Source: Fasciolopsis buskii (taxonomy: Eukaryota; Platyhelminthes; Trematoda; Plagiorchiida; Fasciolidae). Taken from it: a DNA stretch of 64,000 bases. The stretch lies in the NCBI GenBank assembly GCA_008360955.1, contig LUCM01010405.1, positions 124,001 through 188,000 on the forward strand, given 5' to 3'. The position numbers were made by a program, and so were the translations under genes. Positions 53,160 to 62,850 of this stretch are shown one piece after another (the stretch's first letter is position 1; the number at the start of each line of letters is the position of its first letter). The notes beneath the pieces were generated by a model that worked only from the letters and a program-made list of their open reading frames with translations, was not told the DNA's origin and did no database searches.

Positions 53160-53579
53160 TGTTATTGACTGATCGTTTTTTGAGGCTGATTTGCACTAGG
53201 TTCCACGAAAAGTACTACTTTTCTTTGTTTTAGAAAGCTCTTAAGTTCTCTGAATAACAATTTTGCTGCTTTCTTCAAACCACAAAATTAACCAGAACTT
53301 CATTATTGTAGCATATTAACGGCATAACGGCTTTATCAGTGTGCGTTTGATGTAGGCGTTCTTCATATCGGATGGCTTATTTCCGTTACTCTTGGTATCA
53401 CAATAGTCCATTTCACTGCAGCCTGAATATTATTCCAAAATCATGCTTTCTGTTCTGCTCTCAATCAGTTCATGTGGGAAGATGCTAAGTCAGGTATGTG
53501 TAACGAAAATTAGACAGCTGAGGTTACTTCCGTGAACAGATTGTGACCAGTATATAGAGAACATGACAGCATGATCGAG

Positions 53580-54110
53580 GTGAATTTCTCCGGCTCCGGG
53601 TCAGCCACTCACCCCGGATGCCTCACGAGAAGTTTCCAAATGAACCGGTTCTCAAATAGTTTCTGCTAAAGAAGTCCTACGCACTGCCTTCTCGTGGAGG
53701 AGGTATTCCCACTAAAGTGCGAGGACGAAGACAAACGCCCGGCGTCCTTTAGCGGGTTGACTGGTCTTTGGTTACCAGTCTGGTAAAGTTGGCTAAACCC
53801 TGATTCCGAACGAACCACATGCAGTGTACGAAGCAAATGGTTGTGTGCTCACCGGCGTCCGTGGTGAAGAGGTGTACTAGGCACCAGGGATGTTTAGCCC
53901 CATCCGAAATGTGCATGGACTGGCTAGTCAGTCACCGGTCCCCAGGTGGGTTACGTGACCGCATATCGTTCTGCTGGCTTCCGGGTCAGTCTATTCAGTG
54001 GAAGGCTCGGGGTAGAATCCCCTAAGTCCAACTTCTACTTCGGTTTGGGTAACTGGGTTGCATCGAGCTGACGGAGGAATCATGGATCCCGATGGGTTGC
54101 CGGTGACTTG
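53580..54110 (+). repeat. Dispersed repeat C, copy 3 (longest)
   Basis: Its first half aligns with 48,590-48,990 (inverted) and its second half with 26,465-26,800 (direct), so it links the other two copies into one family of at least 0.5 kb. Confidence 0.75.
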
Positions 54111-54242
54111 AAAACGGGGAACAGTAGAACTTGCAGGTGCGGTGAACTCTGCACATTGTTTCTTTATCTTTCTTTTTCTCATCCATTGTTTTTATCCTTT
54201 GCTGTGGTTTCCATGATACATGATCTGTGCTTGGATTTGTGC

Positions 54243-54263
54243 AGCATATATATATATATATAT
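54243..54263. repeat. (TA)n microsatellite
   Basis: About ten AT units after GCAGC. Confidence 0.95.
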
Positions 54264-54707
54264 GTAAAACTGAGGATTAGGTATTCGTGGCTGACGCTGA
54301 GAGTTCACTGGTGTCGGTCTGAAATAACCGTGGCTGCAGTGACCCGTGTTTGCTCCATCGGCGGTAAAACAACTTACAGATGGCTTAGTTGAGTATGAAG
54401 CTTGTTTATTGCATATGGAAAGCTCGCTTATTTCACGACACAAGCATTTATTGGTTTGTTCTTATTAAATTGCCGGAAGCAGTACTCGTGTTTGTTATAA
54501 TTCTAAATTGCCTAAATAAATTTGGTGCTTCTCTTTCAAGATGACGGCGTCATATGGCTTGGAATGAAAATTCGCGCTGATTTAACTATTATACTTCCGA
54601 AAACTGAACCTCGTACGTTGCTGATTTCGCTCGTTTAGTGTTTTATTAGAAATTAACCTACTGATATTGCTAACACTTATAGTCATAATTATCATCTTGC
54701 CACACAG

Positions 54708-55001
54708 GATAGCCAAACGTTGGGCCAGACAGAAACACGTTTTTGGTTTGCTCTCGTGTAAGGTTTTGTACCACCTCTTTTCCTACTCTTTCACTTTATT
54801 TGTTCATCACAGTCTATGGCTCATCTTTTGCGGCAGTTTGCTATTTGGCTAAAGAGACGGAAGTATGGACCTGACTCTGAGTCACGCTCCTTACCGGATC
54901 CTCAAGGCTGGGGGCCGGGGCAGTGCGATCGAAACCAGTCTTGTTTAATCTTGTATCTGTCTCAGATCGGGGACCCAAAGCTTCCAAGACTTCCAATTTA
55001 G
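54708..55001 (+). CDS. Two-exon coding segment, function unknown
   Basis: Exon one, 54,708-54,762, follows TCTTGCCACACAG, encodes IAKRWARQKHVFGLLSCK and ends AAG/GTTTTG (phase 0). After a 50-nt intron (ending TGTTCATCACAG) exon two, from 54,813, continues in phase 0: SMAHLLRQFAIWLKRRKYGP, DSESRSLPDPQGWGPGQCDR, to a TAG at 54,999. It is strongly basic at the start, then polar. It could be a 3' end or continue by splicing. The basic R-rich start followed by FGLL and hydrophobic helices loosely recalls the start of a TERT C-terminal extension, but I would not assign it. Confidence 0.45.
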
Positions 55002-58000
55002 TCTGGTTTAGTTATCTCGGTAGATTTGAGATTGACCTAGCAAACGTTTAGCCTCTCTAGCTGTATACACAATAAGGCAGCACGCGACTGCGGGTAACAA
55101 AACTGCTTTGGGAATATGAGGAGAAACTGCGAATATCTCAAGTGTACATAAAATGTGCGCATCATTTACCAATAACCAAGCACCATCAACGGAAGGGAAT
55201 CTGTCTAAGAGCAGCAATTAAAGTATCTGTGACCGAGACTTCCAGTTTATAAACCTGCAGCAGGATGTGGTAAATCCTAAGGAACTGAAGATCTCTGTAT
55301 TTTACGGTGAATCTAGATAGGTAGTTTCTTAACGTTTGTGCCGATGCCAGCTGGTAAGCGAAATCCTGATGTGTCCTACTTCATGGACGCGCCCATCCAG
55401 GAAACATAAAAACGGTACTGTTTATAGCTAATCCGGTGTTGTGTTAGGTTGCGTGAGCTCCGCATGTAAAAGTACCCAAGAGCTGATCGCGACGGTCTGG
55501 CTAGCAGACGTTTGTCCGTGGCCAAATCCAGACTAACAAGCTTATGCTATACGAAACTGAATTCACTTGCTGTTCCACTTAAGGTTCCATCCAGCCATGT
55601 TGCGTTTTTCAGTCGCATTAAATACAATTTTGACTTCTATCCTGTTATTACTCGATCTGGAGTACTTTATGCATTGTGAATTCCGTAATTCGCTGTATCT
55701 TTTCATCATTGTTTATCTCCGTTTGAGGCCTTCGCTGTTGTTCTTCTTGCGAGCATAAACTGACAGGTGGGAATGTCGAGGGCGAAACGATCCAGCAGTA
55801 GTGGTGCGTGGTCAGACCGCATAACGGCAATGTAGAGTTTTGTTAATGGGCGAACAACATTCATCAGTGTTAGCCGGTGCATTATGGATGCAACAAACAG
55901 CCTGGGTGGTTTATTCAGCTTCTCGTGCATTTCGTGACACTCAATGTACGGGAAATACTTACCATATTGCAAAACATGAATCTACGTTCACTTTAGTGCT
56001 TCATTTGTAAAATCACTAAACTTGCACCAACGTGATTTTCTAGTGATTGTCACCCCACAACACTTAAAGAGAAAAAAGCGATGACCAATGAAAGATCGAC
56101 CGCGAAGTAGAAGGTTAGACAACTACGTAGAAAGAATAATTCAAGTCCAAGAACTCCACTGACTGCTGAGCTGAGCCATGATACACTGTCTCCAACCATC
56201 GCTTGGAATTTACGCAGGCAAACCATTCCGATCGACAGTCACGAATACAGGCAGTTCACATACTGCTGTTTGTGATTTGGTCGGTTCAGGGCAGTGGCTG
56301 AGTTGATGTAGCAGGGAGTACTAAATAAGTCTACGAAAGTTCGGGCGCATTAGATGTGCTGATGCTAAACCCAAAGCATCTACCGGGGACCCAAAGAATA
56401 AAGCCCCTTCCGGAATAAGTCCTCAACGTATTCTTCATTTGATGATGGCCCAGGTATCTTACCATCTACGCACAACGATGCTCATATGGAAGTGAGGTTG
56501 TACACATATACTGTGAGTCATACGTTTGTGTGATGAAATTCTTGATTACTGGAGGACACCTGGCAGAACTCCCATCTCTGAGAAGGGTTCTCCCAAATTC
56601 CATCCCATTGCCTACACTTCATTAGCTTTAAAATTTATGGAAAATTTAACCCTCTCCCATCTCTTATCTTTCTTAAAAGTTTTTTATCCCTACTACTGTC
56701 TACGCTTGACAATCTGATCACCTTGATATACTTCAGCTCTGTGGCATTAGACAAAAAATGCATGGGAATGAAAAACTGTTTTCTTGACTGAAGTGACACT
56801 AATGACTTCATCGACGGAAAGAACTTGCTATCATCCCCCTCCCATGCAGATGTAAAAATTTCCCATATTTCCCTCCTACTCAATTATTTGGGCAGCCGAC
56901 AGCCACTCGTTACAATGTCATCTTTAACCTCTCAGTTTCCCAAGATGACACATTGTCTCCGTTTCTTTTCTCTGCCTACGTATCTTTTATTCCTGCCGAC
57001 GCCCACAAACGTCTTCTCAATCACGTCTGCCGTATTCTTGTGACGCTTCATTCTCGGCTTATCAAAGTGAGATCATAGAACTCCTACAGTGTCTATTAAT
57101 CCACATTAGTGTGTAGATATTATATTTTCTCCCATGTTTGCACTCCGATATCTGGTAATGGGAAATAACTGACCCAACAAGTTTCATTAAAGTGCTTTGG
57201 CGCGGTATTGGACCGTAGTCTTACATGGCTACGGCATGTGAACAATAATTTTATGTTTCGCATCTTGAATTTCTTCGCTTACCAACAGATTAGGCGTTTT
57301 GTCTTTTGGTGTTTTGGCCTCATTGGTTCAAAGCATCTTCCGTCATTCTCCCTGGTCTGTCAGAAGATATCAAGTTGACTCTTAGATTTTTCAATTTCTT
57401 ATCATCTTTTAGCAACTTACTCAGACATCTGTCCATTGAATTCATCACAGTCCTTCACGTTAAAGCTTGTTAGAAGCTTTCCACAAGAATACTGACTGGC
57501 TTCTAACCTATACACAAACAGTTGGCGAGGTGCATTTATTCCTCCGTCACTCATTCCAAATATAAACACATTCATGCGCGTACTCGACCATACTAGTTTT
57601 CTACCATTCCATGCCTAGTTGAACTCATGAACAACCATGAAGCGTCAGTTTTGCAACTGAAAGAAAGCGCGGAATGAAATCTTATGAATATCCCATGTTC
57701 TAAGCATCCATTTTACACTTTTTGTTCTCGTTGAGAGCGTGTCTCGATAACATGGAACCTGAATATAAAGTATTAACTTGACTTTTTAGGATCCATCAAT
57801 AGCAATGCCGAGATGAGAAAATATCAGTGACTGAAAGTCAGTAGCACACAACCGGTCGATGCAATCTTATTGTTATGGGCTCAATAAGTGGTTCAGTTCT
57901 GGAGTAAAGCTGAAGCGGACTAGAGTCATTAATTGATAGGGTCATACCATCTGGCATTGACGGTCAATGAGACATTTTGCTCAACCTAGCCTTCAGCTGG

Positions 58001-58533
58001 CGTTTGATTTTTATTGGCTTAGTTGACTCCTTACCGATTTGCAAGTGCTTAGTAATGTTGCTGTCATTCCAAATGATGTGATCAATGTTGATTTCTTAAT
58101 ATTTTAAGAAACCAATTGGTAATGGCTGAAAAGACTGAGCTTTTGTCACTCTCAAAAAGTTGGAATCAGACCTGCCGCTAACTTTCGTGGTAGCCGGCAG
58201 CTATGTCGCCCGGCTCATTACCACACCTTGCCTGATGTTTCAGAGTCGCGGTTACCGGTCCTTTCCCAGTGTAGTGCGTTCTGGTGACTATTAGGCATTC
58301 CCTTTCCACTTCACTCGCGTATGAAGGATGTAGTAAAAAAAAGACTGAGTAACTTTCCTTGCCGGCTTTTTAATTGTGTTGCATTTCCTCACATAACTCA
58401 GTTTCGTAACTTTACAGGGATCTGATTCTTGCATTTTTGCCGTGACTCGGAGAGTACATATCTTTCTCAGTGCGTGAGCTGTTAAAATAAAGACTTTATT
58501 CACCTTAGATATTTGGTTTTCATTTATTTTCAG
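55002..58533. other. No confirmed gene
   Basis: One candidate exon: after CCACTTAAG at 55,582, a frame reads VPSSHVAFFSRIKYNFDF then YPVITRSGVLYAL before a TGA. No donor or partner is established. Otherwise AT-rich sequence without a recognised feature. Confidence 0.35.
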
Positions 58534-60295
58534 CGACCTTCTGTCGCTATGCTGGATTGCCGCTATCGGCGGAGGAATGTTTATTGCGCTTGCGTCGGAC
58601 TCGCTCGAATCAAAGCAACTGGCACTTTGTGTTCCAAAGGAGACCCAAGATTATGGGTGAATCATGTGGAAAAACGTCCTTCCGATCTGATGGTTTGATT
58701 ATTCTGAACACTGTTCGTCTCGGTTCTCAGTTAGCCGATCTGTTTTGGATCTTCATCAAATCATCTCCACAACGTGCCCTGTTACTTCGACGAGAAATGT
58801 GCAAACGTTTAGCAGGTAACTTAAAGCGATAGCTTCAGGCAGTTTTTGTGAGTACTACCCCAACTGTTGTGGTTGCCCCCGGCTTTTCTTGGCAGCATCA
58901 TTTTTTCTTGCTATTCGGGGCCATTGGAAAACAGGCAGAATGCGAAAACAAACATTCGGATGCTTTCCTCATCATCATCGTTTGGCGCTTAACTGTAAGG
59001 CAAGCCTTACTGAGTGGTGTCTTTTCCCCAGTGCTACATGCTTCTATAAAAAGAGTGAATATTCAAGGGGAACAAGGAGTTGAGCTACCCTACGAAAAAC
59101 CACCTATTACACTATTTGACAATGAGTCGTTTCTAGTATCGGGGTGTTATCAATGAAGACTATAAAGGTAGGCAGAAAGAGCAAAGAGACTGGGTCGGCG
59201 ACAGAAGAGACAGATTGAATAAAAGAGAGGGAACTCTGAGCTGTAGCATATTTATCACAACGCACCGCGCTGGATGCAATGTGCAGCACGGTCCTGATTA
59301 GCCTGCACGACGACCGAGGCGGTGTGGGATTATTTGTTGACGTGTAACTCATAGAGAATGGTGAATGAGAGTCCAGCTGCAAGGTAGAAGAACGATTAGG
59401 ATTCCCAATCAAAGCCTTCGGTTCTGGCAAGAACGTGACAGCAAGGCGACGGGGTATGGCTGAATCTGAAGGCTATCTATTTCGATCAATTAATCTTCCA
59501 CTCGTTTTCCGGGTGAGTTGCCAACCCAGATCAACCTTCGACTGGGAAGACCAGGAGACTACTGCGTCAGGCCTCATGATTAGACCTTTGGTTTGAGATA
59601 AGCCATGTTGTATAGTTCTTTGGGTCATGAAGACACGCAAACCATCACGCCACGTCAAGGTTTCCTTTACCGGGGAGTGTCACCCCACAAAACTATATAA
59701 ACGATAGGGCTCACTCGACTTGTGTAACGGAATAGATCAAGGTGCTTGGGACTTGTACTGCCGGTGCCGATGTAATGATTGCATCGTTGTGCCGCGCTCT
59801 TCGAATCAGATATAAGTTGGATGATGCCCCGAATCTGCCAGTGGCTGAGGGCAACATGTACAAAAGCTTTAGTCAGTGAACTGTTCACGTTGGTACAGTT
59901 AGGCTGTCTGTTTGGGCTCCACGATATCTTTCTGAGCGATCTTTGGTGACAGTTTGATATGGTTCAGTAGCGTTTTTGTCTATAGCTGCCCAACTTCCTA
60001 CCTCCCGGTCGATATTTCACTTTTCTTCGATTTTTTTCTGTTTTGGTAGTTGGTGCTGTCGGGTGGTAATCAGTGAGAGAGCACGTTGGTGCACGGCTGG
60101 TTAATGTTTGCACTAAATGAAACAGCTAAACAAATATTGCCGGGATTCATTGTTGGACATATATCGATTCGGAATGTACAAGTATGTGGATGTTTGGACC
60201 AGAGAGCACCGGGTACGCATACTTGACGAGCGACAATAACCGCGAAACCGGTCGTGTGCTCCCGGGAAAATTTTGTTTACGCATCCAGATACTAC

Positions 60296-60333
<38 letters not shown>

Positions 60334-61232
60334 AGAGAGAGAGAGAGAGTTGAGAAGGCGTACACTGAGTTAATACGTTTATCGTGACGCTTCGATCCAA
60401 ACTAGGACTCGTTGTCAAACGTTAATGAGTGATTGAATGAAATCGCTAGTTCCGTTCGGTATTGTGCACTTTCCGTCTGTTTGTCTCTCTATTCTGCATC
60501 CGGGTCTTGTTAAGATGACGTAATGTTTGTCAATCTCCACAGGCCGATTGAACGAGTTATTCGAGTGGAGGGCTTCAAGAATCAGTCGCTCCCCCTTTCT
60601 GTTTGCCCGGCTGACTACCTTTGTGCTGTTGATGTTGACCTCATGGCCTGTTTGTGCACAGTGGTTCCATATCTGCGAGTGTGGGTCAGCGCGTCGTAGG
60701 GCTAAGCTATGTTCGTGTAAGCGTGTGCGTAATTGTTTGCTTGTCTCGCCGACATACTGTTTGTCACATCCGAGCCACGGAATGGCATAAACTACCCCTG
60801 ATTGGTCGTGCTGGTCGACGCGATCTTTTCCGTTGAATAGAACAGATCTCAGGGTGCCGGTCGGTTTGTGGGCGATTGTGATATCTAGTGGACGTAGGAT
60901 GCGTTCGACCGCTTCGGATACTCCCCGTGTGTATGGAAGTACCACGATCGATCTGGTCCTCTTAGTGTTTGCCCTCTGCTTTCTGCGAATACAAGCGTTG
61001 ATGAAAGACTTTGGATATCCATTGACCGCAAATAACGTGAACAACCTAGATTGCTCTTGTTCCCGTAGGTGCTGTGTACTGCAGTGTGTGTCGGCTCGAT
61101 GGAACAGGGTACGCACACAGCTCTTTAGGTGGCAGGTTGGATGGTTGCGTTTGAAATTGAGTATGCGGTCCGTCGTCGTCGGTTTTCTGTGGACGGTTGT
61201 CTCTATGCTCCCGTTTGGTTGCCTCATAATTA

Positions 61233-61266
<34 letters not shown>

Positions 61267-62383
61267 GTGTATTTATATATGCAAAAAGAAGTCTGTATAA
61301 TCCACACAATCAACACCATGGCGTAAAAATATACTGGTGCAGGAGAAAGAGGAAGTGAACAGATCTCGTTTATCGCTATCCACGAACGTTACCTCCTCCA
61401 TGCTCCAGTTCGTTGTCCACAGTTATCCATCCTGGTACGTGTTTCGTCCATGGGCTTGATTATTCTGTTCCCAGTAGTTGAGCGTTGTCTGTGTACTTAC
61501 CCTATTCTCGAAGTGTCTACCCTCCAGTGAAATGATCTGCCGGGTGATCTTTTAATCTACTGAGGGCCGGCGACTGATTGCTCAGTTTTTTAAACTTTCG
61601 GATGAAGCGAAACGTTATGCGTGCTCAGCAAGCGCCTACGCCATAGATGCCGGAAACAATATAGCTTGCTTCATGCGTTGTCGGTGGTTAGTTCAGACTC
61701 AAGGTTTAGCTGTCACCTTTAAACTAACTATTAACTATCACTCAACCCGATGGAGAACTCCGTGTTTTTATATTTATCCACGAACTTCAGTGGCGACGGC
61801 TCTACCACGAAAAGACAGAGGAAGACAAGTTCATTAGCTGTTTTTTAAGATGTACAGTTTCTTGGTACCATTTTGAAAAGCCGTTCCGATTGCGGAGATT
61901 ACTGTCATAGGACCATGTCATTACATTCTGGTCTCTAACCGAAGTTCCCTGTATTCTGACTACTCGAGTGCGTAGTCTAGAAAAAGTTTCATTTAATCAA
62001 AGCCTTTGGTTCTATCAAACAAAGTGAAAAGGTACCTCAGTTTGCTGAATCAATGTTCATTCAAATTATCGGGTGCCCCGCCAAAATGACATTTCCAAAC
62101 ACTTTCATGCGTTGTTTGTCGCTTAAGAATCCGTTTATCACGTACGCTTAAAATTTGATTAAAGGTATAGTCAGTCATTACTTTTATCATTTTTACAGGT
62201 ATCTTTAAGTGCAAATTACGTAGTTTCTTGGGCCCGCGACAATGGCGCTTACATCGCGTGGCTACGAGTTCGTTCATTCATCGTCTCCACCCTCATCGAG
62301 GCGAACTGGTGCATCTGTTTCGTGCAATACAGAAAGGTCTTCGATCGCAGGAGTTGGCCGTCGACCACTTTTCCCTAAATTAA
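58534..62383 (+). CDS. 3' two exons of an unrecognised gene
   Basis: Exon one, 58,534-58,815 (CATTTATTTTCAG acceptor, GCAG/GTAACT donor), is open only in the needed frame for 93 codons. It includes GLPLSAEECLLRLRRTRSNQ, SNWHFVFQRRPKIMGESCG, DGLIILNTVRLGSQLADLF and SSPQRALLLRREMCKRLA, ending phase 1. Exon two, 62,199-62,383 (TCATTTTTACAG acceptor), starts in the matching phase with IFKCKLRSFLGPRQWRLHR, continues with FIHRLHPHRGELVHLF and ends LAVDHFSLN plus TAA. An AATAAA lies at 62,461. The 3.4 kb intron carries an RTE tail, repeat D, a hammerhead and a Penelope-like element. The protein is Leu/Arg-rich and probably helical; no family recognised. It may be the C-terminal part of the TERT transcription unit or an independent gene. 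Confidence 0.65.
58966..59085 (-). mobile_element. RTE 3' terminus only
   Basis: Matches the 3' UTR of R1/R4 on the - strand: CTCATCATCATCGTTTGGCG, GGCAAGCCTTACTGAG, CTTTTCCCCAG and GAATATTCAAGGGGAACA blocks. No coding part; 5' truncated within the 3' UTR. Confidence 0.8.
59095..59660 (+). repeat. Dispersed repeat D, copy 3
   Basis: Left half near-identical to 28,545-28,872 (inverted); right half aligned with 36,040-36,430 (direct). It sits directly next to an RTE tail. Confidence 0.85.
59663..59715 (+). repeat. Repeat E start region, copy 3 (TATA-like)
   Basis: GTGTCACCCCACAAAACTATATAAA then CGATAGGGCTCACTCG; matches the first 50 bp of 46,488-46,929, after which similarity fades. Confidence 0.65.
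60210..60264 (+). ncRNA. Hammerhead ribozyme, core mutant (C3 to U)
   Basis: Same architecture as the 40.3 kb motif: CGGGUACGCAUAC stem I strand, stem II GCG/CGC with loop ACAAUAAC, GAAA at 60,244-60,247, palindromic ACCGGU, GUC cleavage triplet (scission expected after 60,253), GUGUGC return strand and CCCG/CGGG extension. The core reads UUGACGA instead of CUGACGA (60,223). C3 pairs with G8 in the active site, so this copy should be inactive or weak. Confidence 0.8.
60299..60349. repeat. (TA)n followed by (GA)n
   Basis: About 16 TA units (60,299-60,331) then about eight GA units (60,333-60,349), between the hammerhead unit and the Penelope-like ORF. Confidence 0.97.
60350..61232 (-). mobile_element. 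Penelope-like element, 5'-truncated, RT end plus GIY-YIG endonuclease
   Basis: One uninterrupted - strand frame (61,227-60,415, about 270 codons) encodes the end of the RT/linker (VHRKPTTTDRILNF, NHPTCHLKSCVRTLFHRADT; residues 10-50). A GIY-YIG nuclease domain follows: GVVYAIPWLGCDKQYVGETS at residues 144-162, R167, HEH at 171-173, NHC...GHEV at 189-197 and the ERLILEA helix with the catalytic-type Glu at 213-219. Cys/His residues fit the zinc-binding motif of these elements. Activity in intact relatives: target-primed insertion using the nuclease. The RT palm is missing, so it is dead as an autonomous unit, though this frame is unbroken. It lies between two TA tracts, antisense in a host intron. 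Confidence 0.9.
61233..61264. repeat. (TA)n tract at the 5' truncation point of the Penelope-like element
   Basis: Sixteen TA units directly at the end of element homology. Confidence 0.97.
61265..62198. other. Intron sequence, no clear feature
   Basis: A stretch near 61,440-61,590 (CATGGGCTTGATTATTCTG) may be a very old copy of repeat C; otherwise nothing recognised. Confidence 0.35.
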
Positions 62384-62460
62384 TCGGTCTGATTTTTCCA
62401 GGTACATCTCTGAATGTTCCCCCGCCCCGTTGTTCAGATGTGCCACGTATTTCAACTTCT

Positions 62461-62466
62461 AATAAA
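62461..62466 (+). promoter_or_regulatory. Polyadenylation signal AATAAA
   Basis: Canonical hexamer 78 bp after the TAA of the + strand gene, with no competing hexamer between them. Confidence 0.6.
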
Positions 62467-62850
62467 ATCAAGCTCCACTTTTTTGAAACGATCACTGGTC
62501 GCTGTCTTAATCATTTCTATCACTGATTGGTAGTCCGATTTCCGTGGTATTTTACAGTGCCGTCTAATTGCGCAGTTTGTTGAGCACGTTATCTCATGAA
62601 TTTACGGAGTGGTAGCCAAGCGCTAAAAGTTCTGTGAAGTGTCCGTGTACTGGTTGGTCATACGTCTCACAGAAAGGTTACCAGCGATAGCTCACATTTA
62701 TTCACCATGTTATTCCAACGCTCATCTCACTATTAAGAAACCCTGGGAGCAGTTTCATCCTTGTTATAGATTGTCAGCAGTGCATATCCACCGCGTTCGA
62801 ACTGGGATGTGAACCCGGGACGAAACATTGTTAGTGGAACGCTGTGGAAA

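Noticed and set aside
61595..61635. GGATGAAGCGAAACG as a hammerhead core
   Set aside because: The core lacks U4 and there is no room for stem II.
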